Shown here: one piece after another, positions 1 to 8,497 of the stretch
Layout of the letters: each line of letters opens with the position of its first letter
Position numbering within the stretch: position 1 is the first letter of the stretch
From: JAGDZR01 sp049115695
GTDB lineage: Bacteria; Bacteroidota; Bacteroidia; Cytophagales; Cyclobacteriaceae
DNA: 64,000 nt
Assembly (NCBI GenBank): GCA_049115695.1
Contig: JAGDZR010000015.1
Span: forward strand, 61,825 to 125,824
Direction: 5' to 3'
Made by a program: the position numbers and the translations under genes
Notes under the pieces: generated by a model
The model's database searches: none
Seen by the model: the letters and a program-made list of their open reading frames with translations, nothing else
Told to the model about the DNA's origin: nothing

Positions 1-657
1 GATGCTCTCCTGGACATTCGTTTTTCTTCCTCAAGAGTTGAGCTAGCTCATATCCCCAATCTAATCTCTCCATATGGTTATGAAGAGGTAGAGCCTGCTG
101 TGCCTTCAGAAAAGGAAGTTGTCAAAATAGGTTTAGTTGGTAATTGTTCATCTGCTAGTGACATATTTTGCATATTGGACTCATTAGAACAAATTCAATC
201 TAAGTACGGGGATCACGTGGAATTTGTATTCTTTGGTTGGGATGGAAACACAGACAAAGTGAATATTGGCAACCGATTAAAGTTTACATCTGTGAAATCG
301 GTCAGTTTTATGGATTACTTTGATGTGTTACGTAAGCAGCATCTCGATATAGCATTGCTACCGCTTTCAAAATCTCTTTACAATCTTATGGGAAAATCTG
401 CCATTAAGTTCTTAGAGCTGTCAGTGTACGGAATACCTGTGGTAGCGAGTGAACTGCCTCCATATTCAGATGAGATCAAGGAAGGTAAGACAGGATTGCT
501 TGCTGAGGATGATTCGCAGTGGTTTTGTGCCATCGATGCTCTCGTCAGTGATGAAGCGCTGCGAAAGCGCATTGGCGAAAGGGCTTTGCATGATGCATGG
601 TTGAAGCACATGTTTACAGCGCAGAACTACAAGCTCTATATGGAAATTTACACATGA
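1..657 (+). CDS. Glycosyltransferase (GT4/GT1-like), C-terminal part; 5' end outside window
   Basis: The frame is open from base 1 to the TGA at 655-657, so the N-terminal part lies outside the window; an internal GTG at 100 is not a convincing start. The visible part is the C-terminal Rossmann-like half of a GT-B glycosyltransferase. It has a nucleotide-sugar-domain beta strand (KIGLVGN) followed by the typical donor-site block KFLELSVYGIPVVASELPPY, then EIKEGKTGLL, matching the E-x7-E region of GT4 enzymes. It probably transfers a sugar from an activated donor in cell-surface polysaccharide synthesis. Acceptor and linkage cannot be read from this fragment. The family is fairly certain, the exact role is not. 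Confidence 0.75.
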   Translation, partial: DALLDIRFSSSRVELAHIPNLISPYGYEEVEPAVPSEKEVVKIGLVGNCSSASDIFCILDSLEQIQSKYGDHVEFVFFGWDGNTDKVNIGNRLKFTSVKSVSFMDYFDVLRKQHLDIALLPLSKSLYNLMGKSAIKFLELSVYGIPVVASELPPYSDEIKEGKTGLLAEDDSQWFCAIDALVSDEALRKRIGERALHDAWLKHMFTAQNYKLYMEIYT

Positions 658-741
658 CTCTTATGGATTGAGATGGATGATCAATTCGTTGAGAAACAAT
701 ACCGAAAAACAATGGTTTAAAAATCAATCAACAAGTAAAAA

Positions 742-1146
742 ATGGCCACATTAGGGGTATTACTGGAATATATGGAGGAGAATGTGAAAGACATAGATGT
801 TCGAGTGTTAGTAAAGCTCATCAACCAATCCACAGACACAAGATGGTCGGACTTGGGGGTAGTTTTGAACGATATAATGGTTATGAACGGAGAGGTAATA
901 TTGGCTTTCGAAAACAACGATGTTGAGGTTTGTACGCAAGAGGCTGTTGGGAAACTGAGAATCTTTGAATCTCAGGGTATTGACATTAGTTCGGAGGTAG
1001 TCTTGCAGTTAGGCAATGTCAAACCCTTCATATGTCCTTTTACGTCAGCTGCTCTATATCAGGATTTTTTCCTTTTTAAGGTGCAATACAAGGAATCTTG
1101 GTTCGGAGAGGCAATCTATGAAGCATTTGGTTTTGAGACTATTTAA
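742..1146 (+). CDS. Hypothetical protein, 134 aa
   Basis: I do not recognise a family. The protein is soluble, with no signal peptide or membrane helix, mildly acidic, and has an alternating helix/strand appearance, including a basic-acidic N-terminal half and a hydrophobic aromatic C-terminus (SAALYQDFFLF). It lies 85 bp downstream of the glycosyltransferase on the same strand, and may or may not be co-transcribed. The frame is uninterrupted and the overlapping antisense frame is short, so this strand is the better choice. Confidence 0.55.
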   Translation: MATLGVLLEYMEENVKDIDVRVLVKLINQSTDTRWSDLGVVLNDIMVMNGEVILAFENNDVEVCTQEAVGKLRIFESQGIDISSEVVLQLGNVKPFICPFTSAALYQDFFLFKVQYKESWFGEAIYEAFGFETI

Positions 1147-1275
1147 CACTATCAAAGTCCTTTAGAATTTCGGCTTTTGGTATTGTCTGCTCCTGCATGT
1201 TTCATTAGCATCCTAAGAGGGCTCTAGTGAGATATTGATGGGGTTAAGAAAAACTCAAGCAGAATTGACATTAGA

Positions 1276-1749
1276 TCACATATCAACCACTATGTAAAGA
1301 AATTTCTCTGAGGCACAGCCAGAGCAGGTTACTTCGCCATTTACCCATAATCGGTCAATGAGATAGTTGCCGCAACACTGATTTTCTGGTATAATAAGTT
1401 TTTGATCAAGTAACAGATCAAGCTTAAGTGAGTCATTAAGTTCAAGCGTGTAACTGAAACCATTATCGAAATTTGAGGTAGTGAAATACGTGTGGCCATC
1501 ATCAGAAACAGGGCCAACGGTAAGTCTATCATTAGGGTCATTCGGAGCATAAAGCCTTATGTCTTCTTTGTTGAACACCTCACGATCAAATACAAGATCC
1601 ACTGAATCGACATCTACAACCTTAAATGAAAAATACGCCACCCAGGGCCTAGGACAAGCGCACTGATCTAGGTCGTCACCTTGCTCCTCAGATTTACACC
1701 CCGATAGAAGCACTAATACAAGAATGGTCAGATAGGTTATCTTAGTCAT
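1276..1749 (-). CDS. Putative lipoprotein, 157 aa
   Basis: The N-terminus is a lipoprotein signal: MTKITYLTILVLVLLSGC, with the lipidated cysteine at residue 18 followed by KSEEQGDD. The mature part is acidic and beta-rich, with CXC (residues 30-32) and a Cys pair plus Cys-Ser-Gly-Cys near the C-terminus, which could form disulphides or bind a metal. It has the same length as the lipoprotein at 2039-2512 but I see no convincing similarity. The family is unknown. Location in the periplasm or outer membrane is inferred from the lipobox. Confidence 0.65.
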   Translation of the reverse strand: MTKITYLTILVLVLLSGCKSEEQGDDLDQCACPRPWVAYFSFKVVDVDSVDLVFDREVFNKEDIRLYAPNDPNDRLTVGPVSDDGHTYFTTSNFDNGFSYTLELNDSLKLDLLLDQKLIIPENQCCGNYLIDRLWVNGEVTCSGCASEKFLYIVVDM

Positions 1750-1794
1750 AGCCCGCTTTTATATTGTCCTTGAAGTAAGTTAGGCAAGATTAGC

Positions 1795-1971
1795 TCAGGG
1801 TTCATTTGGTTTTTTTTTTGACTTTTTTTGAACTCTAAGACCTGCAATCAATGCAAGTAGTGAGAACACAGCTCCAACAAATGCGGTGCGATAATTGAGG
1901 GCGTCATCGATTAAATATGTAAAAAGAAGAATTACCAGGAATGAACAAATCGCTGCTATTACGTATTTCAT
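1795..1971 (-). CDS. Small two-helix membrane protein, 58 aa
   Basis: This reading frame runs from ATG (1971-1969) to TGA (1797-1795). It encodes MKYVIAAICSFLVILLFTYL, a short polar turn, a second hydrophobic stretch (FVGAVFSLLALIAGL) and a lysine-rich tail QKKSKKKP. Two membrane segments with a basic tail are a coherent protein design. It sits between two minus-strand lipoprotein genes, 45 bp upstream of one and 67 bp downstream of the other, so co-transcription is possible. Function unknown. Confidence 0.5.
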   Translation of the reverse strand: MKYVIAAICSFLVILLFTYLIDDALNYRTAFVGAVFSLLALIAGLRVQKKSKKKPNEP

Positions 1972-2038
1972 AGTTGCCTCAAGTAGGTGTTCTGGGTCAG
2001 CTTTTTGCTGCTGTAGGATAGGTTGCTATGTGTGTTCA

Positions 2039-2512
2039 TCATTCAGCCAAAAGTCTTACATTAAAAGTGGTTGTTACATTACCACAATTGTAATCTGCTT
2101 TAAGTGATATCACATCCCATACCCGACCAAATGATGTTACACCTGGAGTTGGCGTTAAGGTATCTGGCATAGGACATGCAAACCAAATCGTGTCAAGGGG
2201 ACTGATGGAGCGGAACTCCTCGTCATGAATGTCTGACCTCCAGCTTGTAGCCTTGGTATCATCTACATACTCTCTATAAAAGTATAGTTCAACTGATTTC
2301 ACTGGTTCTGGATCTACAAAAACTATAGGGATTTTGATAGTATCTAAAATCACCGATTCAAAAGAATAACCAGAATGGCTTCCAGCGATCGTAGGGCCTT
2401 GAAAGATAGCCCCCTCCGGCCCATCGCATCTGCCTGCGTCTTCGCAAGCAAGGATTAATACAAGACAGAGAATTGAGATCAGTAATGTGGGCGTAGGCTT
2501 TATAGAATGCAT
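2039..2512 (-). CDS. Putative lipoprotein, 157 aa
   Basis: The N-terminal signal MHSIKPTPTLLISILCLVLI ends in a lipobox LILAC, placing the lipidated cysteine at about residue 23. The mature part contains a beta-rich sequence with several cysteines. No domain is recognised. It belongs to the set of small envelope lipoproteins that precede the TonB receptor operon but is separated from it by 113 bp. Confidence 0.65.
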   Translation of the reverse strand: MHSIKPTPTLLISILCLVLILACEDAGRCDGPEGAIFQGPTIAGSHSGYSFESVILDTIKIPIVFVDPEPVKSVELYFYREYVDDTKATSWRSDIHDEEFRSISPLDTIWFACPMPDTLTPTPGVTSFGRVWDVISLKADYNCGNVTTTFNVRLLAE

Positions 2513-2625
2513 CTAGCGGTTAAGTTTTTAGGTAAGATAATAAATGAAATACTTTGATAGCGGAGCTTACGTGTGCTAAAAGGCATCTGGTTTGACCATG
2601 ATACTGTAGACGTAACAAAACCGTA

Positions 2626-5025
2626 TCAAATGAGTATCCAATTCCAGCTAAAAGATGGAACAAAAGGAAATAGGCTTACTTGGTAAAGTCTGACATCCCC
2701 ACTATTGTTGGTATCGAAGTAGACAAAATACGGGTTCTTTCTAAAGTAAGCGTTGTAAATACCTACGCTAAATTCCCTCCGAAACTTCTTTCGTTCTTTT
2801 TCAATACTTAGGCTTAAATCTAATCTATGAAATGCAGGCAGTCGATAGCGGTTTCTACCTGAATAGAAGTGAGCTTCATGAGGCCCAAAATCATACTGTA
2901 CGTTGGGTTCTCCAGTTTCCGCAAAAGAGAACACCTCATACTTAGCCACCGCAAGTGTTATGGCATCTCCTGAATGGAATGTCCATGAGCTGTTAAGCTT
3001 GATGTTGTCGCTGATTTTGAGTGTGTAAAGCATTGATAGTTGATGTCTCCTATCGTACCTAAAAGGAAAGAATTGGTCGTCATTTATTTCGCTAAATCTA
3101 CGCTCGTTTTTAGATAGGGTGTAAGCAATCGATCCAGTATTTCTTCCTTGACTTTTCTTTATCTGAAATTCAAACCCTTTTACTCTCCCAACACCTTTCT
3201 TTTCTACTTTATCTTGAAAATCATCTCCATCACCACCGAAAAATGATGCTCCGTCCTTGAATTCAATTAGGTTGTTCATTTTCTTATAGTACACTTCTGC
3301 TTGGATTTGCAATTTTCTAAAATTGGCACTTGACCCCAATGTCCAGATTCCAGAATTCACAGGGGCTACAGATGATGTAGAGGGAACCCAAAGATCTATA
3401 GGAACTCCGGTACCGCTATTCGTTAACAGATGAGTAAACTGAGTCATGCGAGCATAGGAAAGACCAACATGAATATTACTGATAATGCGATTGAAGCTAA
3501 TTCTTGGTTGCAATGATTGATAGGTCTTACCATTGTTGGTATATGTTGCATAGTGCATTCCTGTGGTTAAGACATATCCATTTCCAATTTCCAGTCGATC
3601 TTCTAAAAATACATTGTGTTCAAAAGCGGATTGATGCTTTGAACCAAATTTACTACTTGTGTTGGTCTCCCCTCTTTCGCTTGAGGTGAAAGTACCTGGT
3701 CGAAAACTGTGCAAAGTCAAGACTACTCCAAAATTCAAGTTATGTTTACCTATTGATTTCTCGAATTCAGAGCGAAGGATAGTATCAAATAAGCCTGAAG
3801 AGAATCTACTCATTGTAGATAGGTTCAAAGATGGCTCTTGCTTGCTTCGTCTCCTTGTGTCTGTCTCAATATTATATTGAAAGCGAGAGATTGAAAAAGT
3901 ATTAGTAAAGAACAACCCACCCTTAAAAAGGCGCGATCTTTTGATAGAAGCAGCAAAATTCCTCCAGTAGACCTGGTTTCTGTTTTTGAACTTACTATCA
4001 CTCGCATCGATCGAATTGGGAGCAGGAGTACCACCACCGTCTACCTCAGAGTCTTTTGAATTGGCAAAAAAACGATCATTCCCAAAATACATGCTGACGG
4101 ACAGTTGATCTCGATCAGATAACCTGCTGTGATACTTAACATGCATATCATAGAGGGTATACCCCGACTGAAAAGTACCATTAGAGTTCAGTAGAGTGAG
4201 TGGTCTACTAATCAAATCCGTGTTTCCTCTTCTGAAGCTCAATAACAGCGATGATTTACTCTTCTTAATGGGAATGTCCAGATTGGCACTTGTCGAGAGT
4301 AATCCAAGCCTGTATCGAGCCCTGAACTGGTTTTTGTCCGCTTCCTTCATCCGTATATCAAGGATCGAGGAAACGCGTCCACCAAAGCGAGATGGGAAGG
4401 CTCCTGTATGGACTGTGAGTGTATTTATGGCATAGGGCTCAAATACTGAGAAGAAGCCTCCAAGATGGTTTACAGAGTAAAGTGGAGCGTCATCGAGAAG
4501 TATTAAATTTTGATCTGGAGTACCACCGCGCACATAGAGTCCTGAGCTGCCTTCTTTTCCGAACTGAATACCTGGCGTACTATGAAGTGCCTTGAAAATA
4601 TCGGGCTCTCCGAAAAAGGCAGGCATATTCAAGAGGTCTGCCTGCTTCATCGAAATATGGCTTAAGCCTGGTTGATTGCTCACCACCGAGCTATCAGTAA
4701 TTACTACGGGTGAAAGCAAGGTTGCTGACGGTTTTAGGCTAATAGTCAGGAATTGATTCGGAACAATTACTATGGAGTCGGTGAAGCTCTCAAAACCGAT
4801 AGCAGTCACGGTCAATTGAACCTTCATTACTTTTGATTGTAGCGTAAAGTAGCCATAGTTGTTGGCGACAGTACCATTATACTTAGTAGTGATATGGGCC
4901 CCTATGATACTTTCGTTTGTAGAGGCGTCAATCACATGACCCTTTAGTAAAACTGACTGAGCTTTTGCATCAATGATACACAATGCACAGACCAAGATTG
5001 TGAGTAATGTGTAATGCTTACTCAC
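2626..5025 (-). CDS. TonB-dependent outer-membrane receptor with carboxypeptidase-like N-terminal domain
   Basis: This 799-aa protein starts with a signal peptide ending near AKAQS (residue 24), then a carboxypeptidase-regulatory-like beta domain at residues 26-110 (LLKGHVIDASTNESIIGAHI). A TonB plug follows at about residues 120-235, with the typical YVRGGTPDQNLILLDDAPLY and FPSRFGGRVSSILDIRMKE. The remaining ~560 residues are a 22-stranded barrel ending in aromatic strands. It would import a ligand too large for porins across the outer membrane using TonB energy. Its start codon overlaps the stop of the DUF4249-type gene by four bases, so the two are translationally coupled, which is the usual partner arrangement in Bacteroidota. 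The substrate is not deducible. Confidence 0.9.
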   Translation of the reverse strand: MSKHYTLLTILVCALCIIDAKAQSVLLKGHVIDASTNESIIGAHITTKYNGTVANNYGYFTLQSKVMKVQLTVTAIGFESFTDSIVIVPNQFLTISLKPSATLLSPVVITDSSVVSNQPGLSHISMKQADLLNMPAFFGEPDIFKALHSTPGIQFGKEGSSGLYVRGGTPDQNLILLDDAPLYSVNHLGGFFSVFEPYAINTLTVHTGAFPSRFGGRVSSILDIRMKEADKNQFRARYRLGLLSTSANLDIPIKKSKSSLLLSFRRGNTDLISRPLTLLNSNGTFQSGYTLYDMHVKYHSRLSDRDQLSVSMYFGNDRFFANSKDSEVDGGGTPAPNSIDASDSKFKNRNQVYWRNFAASIKRSRLFKGGLFFTNTFSISRFQYNIETDTRRRSKQEPSLNLSTMSRFSSGLFDTILRSEFEKSIGKHNLNFGVVLTLHSFRPGTFTSSERGETNTSSKFGSKHQSAFEHNVFLEDRLEIGNGYVLTTGMHYATYTNNGKTYQSLQPRISFNRIISNIHVGLSYARMTQFTHLLTNSGTGVPIDLWVPSTSSVAPVNSGIWTLGSSANFRKLQIQAEVYYKKMNNLIEFKDGASFFGGDGDDFQDKVEKKGVGRVKGFEFQIKKSQGRNTGSIAYTLSKNERRFSEINDDQFFPFRYDRRHQLSMLYTLKISDNIKLNSSWTFHSGDAITLAVAKYEVFSFAETGEPNVQYDFGPHEAHFYSGRNRYRLPAFHRLDLSLSIEKERKKFRREFSVGIYNAYFRKNPYFVYFDTNNSGDVRLYQVSLFPFVPSFSWNWILI

Positions 5026-5981
5026 CTATCTATTTTGTAAAGTGTTACATTGTATCCAGCAAAAACACCCAGGCCACCCTCAATATTTGTTTCCAACTCT
5101 TGAACATCTCCTTTAAACAGGAACTTACTCAGGTCTGTCAAATCTGATCCTGATGACAAATCGGGGTTGTTCTGCTGATGAAACTTGTGAACTACCCATG
5201 ATCTACGGAAGTTGTAGTATTCCTCACTTACAGTAAGTAGCACAACATGAAGACCTCTAATGTCTTTCGAAGGTAAGAGTGGAAGTTCCGCTCCGCTTGA
5301 AGCATTTATGAATCGAATTTTTATTTCCGCAATGCTGTCTTCAAATAATTGATCGCTAAATAGAAAGCTATTGTTCTCAAATCCTTCAAGCCCTTCAGCC
5401 TCTATTATGGGATCAAGGAAGTTTGCAAATTCATTTAAATGAATTCCATCAGCACCATTGGGACTAATCGAAATAATAAAAAGCTCATAATAATTATCTT
5501 CTCCTTTTATGTCTTCAATGCTGATACTGTACTCTGTAAATGGATCACCATATTCATCAAATCCCGCTGGAAATATTTGTTGAACATCGGGAATCCGTGC
5601 TGCTTTAGGGATACTTGACGTAGAACCAAAGGGTTGGCCTGAAGGAGATAGTCCAAGCAGTTGATATTGTGTGTTAACAAGCAACTTTCCTGGTTCCAAA
5701 TAGAATCCTCCAAGAGCATGGGACTGCAACTTGAAAGTATCTGCTCCGTCTGTGATAGACAAATCAACGTTTTCAAGTGTGGAAATGCTGTTCTCAAAAA
5801 TATCTGCGGTTTCAGTTACATAAACAAAAACTGTGTCATCCGGGCTAAAGTAAGAATTGACCACAATACTGTGGTCAATTCCCCTTGAGTCAATATCTAG
5901 TTCAGATATACACCCTGTCAATACTACCAGAGTGAGTAAATAGTACTTAAAAAAGTGTTTGTCAGTAGTTATATCCGCCAT
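5022..5981 (-). CDS. DUF4249-type lipoprotein, partner of TonB receptor
   Basis: The 319-aa protein has a lipobox (LVVLTGC, cysteine 24) and a beta-sandwich-like mature region beginning with the DUF4249 pattern of a variable linker then VVNSYFSPDDTVFVYVTET. DUF4249 proteins are Bacteroidota envelope proteins nearly always encoded beside TonB receptors. The gene overlaps the end of the preceding lipoprotein gene by 20 bp and its stop overlaps the receptor start by four bases. It therefore sits in the middle of a three-gene operon. The precise role, possibly surface ligand capture, is unknown. Confidence 0.75.
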   Translation of the reverse strand: MADITTDKHFFKYYLLTLVVLTGCISELDIDSRGIDHSIVVNSYFSPDDTVFVYVTETADIFENSISTLENVDLSITDGADTFKLQSHALGGFYLEPGKLLVNTQYQLLGLSPSGQPFGSTSSIPKAARIPDVQQIFPAGFDEYGDPFTEYSISIEDIKGEDNYYELFIISISPNGADGIHLNEFANFLDPIIEAEGLEGFENNSFLFSDQLFEDSIAEIKIRFINASSGAELPLLPSKDIRGLHVVLLTVSEEYYNFRRSWVVHKFHQQNNPDLSSGSDLTDLSKFLFKGDVQELETNIEGGLGVFAGYNVTLYKIDR

Positions 5982-7095
5982 TATTAGGATCTAGTACAAA
6001 TGTATGACCGCCAAATAAAATAGTCATGCTCACATATGATTGTTGAGCGGGAATTCTAAGAGGCCCATTACTTCCAAAAACGCCATAGTTATGAGGCCAC
6101 AAAAGTAAGGTCATATTATTAACTGACCCTACCCAAGTCAAGGGACTATTTTCTGTTGCTCGATACACAGGTGGTACACTATTAGTTACTAATGGAAAAT
6201 ATTGATTGGGTTCAAACAACGCTCCAAACGGATCAGAGACAGGGCCAACGTGAGCGACTAATTCTGATGCATTAGTACTTAAGGTGTTAGTTCCACTATA
6301 CTTCCACTTTCCGAATCTCTTTTTCATTCTCTTGGCGTACAGAGCGTTGTTGACCTCCGTTATGTTATTTCCATATGTTTGTGAAGCTCCCTCCATCCAG
6401 ACTTGGAATCTTCGTTTATTATCAACCAGCCATGAATTATTGTTCGTGCCAAAGAATTGCCACGCATGATCCGGACTTGTAATAGTTGCAATTCTTCCAT
6501 TTGAAGAAACTTCTTTAACTCCATATGAAAAGCCGCTCACAGAACCATCTTTTAAATTTCTCACGAAGTATGCATCTAACTCGTATCGATACTCATGCTC
6601 ACCGATAACCGTTTTCCGATCCTTACTAAGGATTGAAGACAAATTCACTTGTCTGAAATTATAGTCATAATATGAACCATCAGGGTCTTCGATTATTGTA
6701 AAGGCCGTCGTATTTAAATGCTTTTCCAATGAAGCATAACGTTCTTTATCCGAAGGTATGACAGCATTGGGGTCATCTTCCAGAATTTTTTCGTAATAAT
6801 CATCTATTGCAGATTCTTCATTTAGAAAGGTTTCAAAGGCCAATCTTGCGCTACTGAAATTATGATCAATGCACCATTCTTTATACTCTTCGTATGACAT
6901 GTCAGACAAATTTGATAAAAGTGAACCCATAGTTTCTTTGTCACTAAATATCAGTGTATTGTTTTCTACTTTGAAACTCTGGGAAGGTACTTTTTCCGCG
7001 AGTAACTCATTTTCTGACTCTTGACATGAATAGGCTAATACCGCAATGAATAATAGCGCTATCCAGGAACTGTAATTAGATTTTCTGTTTTTCAT
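5962..7095 (-). CDS. Putative lipoprotein, 377 aa, first gene of TonB-receptor operon
   Basis: The signal ends in the lipobox LAYSC (cysteine about 24). The first ~150 mature residues are helical and acidic (SYEEYKEWCIDHNF region). The C-terminal ~200 residues are beta-rich, with Trp/Tyr-rich motifs and a final FGGHTFVLDPNNGGYNY. It resembles the many Bacteroidota lipoproteins of unknown function, and I cannot name a family with certainty. Overlap of its 3' end with the DUF4249-type gene makes it the probable operon leader. Confidence 0.7.
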   Translation of the reverse strand: MKNRKSNYSSWIALLFIAVLAYSCQESENELLAEKVPSQSFKVENNTLIFSDKETMGSLLSNLSDMSYEEYKEWCIDHNFSSARLAFETFLNEESAIDDYYEKILEDDPNAVIPSDKERYASLEKHLNTTAFTIIEDPDGSYYDYNFRQVNLSSILSKDRKTVIGEHEYRYELDAYFVRNLKDGSVSGFSYGVKEVSSNGRIATITSPDHAWQFFGTNNNSWLVDNKRRFQVWMEGASQTYGNNITEVNNALYAKRMKKRFGKWKYSGTNTLSTNASELVAHVGPVSDPFGALFEPNQYFPLVTNSVPPVYRATENSPLTWVGSVNNMTLLLWPHNYGVFGSNGPLRIPAQQSYVSMTILFGGHTFVLDPNNGGYNY

Positions 7096-7146
7096 TTGAT
7101 TAAAGGTTTGTTTAGATATAAAAAGTATTTGATTGCTTTTTCGTTG

Positions 7147-7728
7147 CTAGCAGCGTAGTTGCTTCAGGTGACGGATATCTATCGACAAGTCCCCAAGCCG
7201 CTGCGATACTATATGGTTGCTTTCGATCTGACCGAAGTTGTATATCCAGAAATCACTGGAGTCCGCAAGTGAAGTTCCAATCAGGTAAGCTTCATCATCT
7301 AATTGCCAAACTTCATTTGTCTTAAAGTGGACTCCCGTCTCTCTTAGCACTTCTAACATGGCAGATGTCTTTTTAATGTCTGGCTTTTGAGTTCTATCCT
7401 CAATAGGTAGCTGCTCATATATGGGATGCGAATGAAAGATAGTTTCCTCCAGTTTCAATAGCAGCCAGTTCCTGTCAGTTTGAAATTGTGCTAGTTCTGG
7501 GTGATTAGCAGAGACTGTATTTTCAATATAATGATGGTGAATCAGGTGCAACAGCTCTTCTTCTTCGTCCCACAGAAGCTCCATGACCTGTAGCAAGAGA
7601 GTATTGACAAAAGAGGCGTACATAGCTGCTCTCAGGTCGCATTTCTTGTCCATATTTTCGAAAAAGCAGCGCTGACGGTTGGCTTCACCGAAATAGGTAA
7701 ATAGGACATTGTATATTTTCTCTCTCAT
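7147..7728 (-). CDS. Hypothetical protein, 193 aa
   Basis: This soluble protein has no signal peptide. It is rich in leucine and acidic residues, with a histidine cluster (LLHLIHHHYIEN, about residues 58-69). No family was recognised. Directly upstream, the frame ending in TGA at 7727-7725 overlaps this gene's ATG by four bases and is open for about 58 codons but contains no standard start codon, so an upstream coupled peptide is possible but unproven. The gene ends 51 bp before the lipoprotein gene at 5962-7095 on the same strand. Confidence 0.55.
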   Translation of the reverse strand: MREKIYNVLFTYFGEANRQRCFFENMDKKCDLRAAMYASFVNTLLLQVMELLWDEEEELLHLIHHHYIENTVSANHPELAQFQTDRNWLLLKLEETIFHSHPIYEQLPIEDRTQKPDIKKTSAMLEVLRETGVHFKTNEVWQLDDEAYLIGTSLADSSDFWIYNFGQIESNHIVSQRLGDLSIDIRHLKQLRC

Positions 7729-7808
7729 CTTTGGTAGGTCAAATCGAGTGACGTTTTATCAAATGTTGAATCAGGGTTTTTAAATCCCTCAACCGAATCA
7801 AACCAACA

Positions 7809-7832
7809 AGGGCGATCAACATTGATCGCCCT
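7809..7832. repeat. Perfect 11-bp inverted repeat (possible hairpin)
   Basis: AGGGCGATCAA at 7809-7819 and TTGATCGCCCT at 7822-7832 form a perfect inverted repeat with a 2-bp centre. It lies in the divergent gap between the hypothetical gene at 7147-7728 and the XRE regulator at 8001. No T-run follows on the plus strand. On the minus strand the following sequence is only moderately T-rich. It could be an attenuator in the leader of the 7147-7728 gene or a protein-binding site. Confidence 0.45.
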
Positions 7833-7954
7833 AGGTTCACCGCTGATATGAGTCCCTTCACAACGGACTCTAACTAATGTTTCATCATCAGGATAAATTC
7901 TTTAGTTTTATCCAGTTATACAATAATTAGTACCATAAAAATACATAAGTACAT

Positions 7955-7978
7955 TATTAATACACAATTGTATTAATA
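7955..7978. promoter_or_regulatory. 10-bp inverted repeat, probable operator for XRE regulator A
   Basis: TATTAATACA (7955-7964) and TGTATTAATA (7969-7978) are perfect inverted arms with a 4-bp spacer, ending 22 bp before the TTG start of the XRE-type gene at 8001. Position and symmetry fit a dimeric HTH operator, most simply autoregulation by the adjacent regulator. No binding data exist in the sequence itself, so this is an inference. Confidence 0.5.
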
Positions 7979-8000
7979 GTTTTTCTATCTACCAACGGTT

Positions 8001-8459
8001 TTGAATAATTTTTCCGACAACATCAAGTATCTAAGACAGAAGGAAAGTCTTACTATGGAGGTTTTTGCCAGACTATTTGGTCTCAAGAAGTCAACTGTAA
8101 ATGCTTATGAAAATGGTGGGAATCTACCGAAGCTGGAGAAGTACTTTGAAATAACATCTCATTTTAAGCTTGATCCTGTGAAGTTCTTTCATAAAGACAT
8201 GAAAGTTCACAACGTCTATCTTGACCAGAATGTCTCTACTGACCTTCTATCAGCAGATCATGCAAAGAAAGCTGAAGAACTAGTGGGTGTACTTGTGGCT
8301 GATGAAAGGTTCTATGGACTGCTTGATGGGTTTGAGGATCAGGAACTGAAGCAACGTGTGGTTAAGCTAAGCGATGTGAATAGAGAACTCTTCAAAGAAA
8401 ACTTAACCTTGAAGGCCAGGCTGCTTGAATTGCTGGATCGGAAAGGTGACAATAAATAA
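8001..8459 (+). CDS. XRE-family HTH regulator, module A (152 aa)
   Basis: Residues 5-60 form an XRE/Cro-type helix-turn-helix: IKYLRQKESLTMEVFARLFG followed by KKSTVNAYENGGNLPKL, the expected sequence-specific DNA-binding fold. The C-terminal ~35 residues (QRVVKLSDVNRELFKENL) are predicted coiled coil, probably for dimerisation. The start is TTG at 8001 because no ATG precedes the HTH. It is homologous and identical in length to the regulator at 24386-24844, which also uses a non-ATG start. It faces the TPR gene 8498-9766 tail to tail, 38 bp away. It probably regulates itself and its module, which is not shown by sequence. Confidence 0.8.
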   Translation: MNNFSDNIKYLRQKESLTMEVFARLFGLKKSTVNAYENGGNLPKLEKYFEITSHFKLDPVKFFHKDMKVHNVYLDQNVSTDLLSADHAKKAEELVGVLVADERFYGLLDGFEDQELKQRVVKLSDVNRELFKENLTLKARLLELLDRKGDNK

Positions 8460-8497
8460 CCTATATCTCTCGATTGTTGCATGATTTTGACATGCTG

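Noticed and set aside
7725..7901. Open minus-strand frame upstream of 7147-7728 that ends in an ATGA overlap
   Set aside because: It reads protein-like for about 58 codons but has no ATG, GTG or TTG start and contains a perfect palindrome, so not called as a gene.
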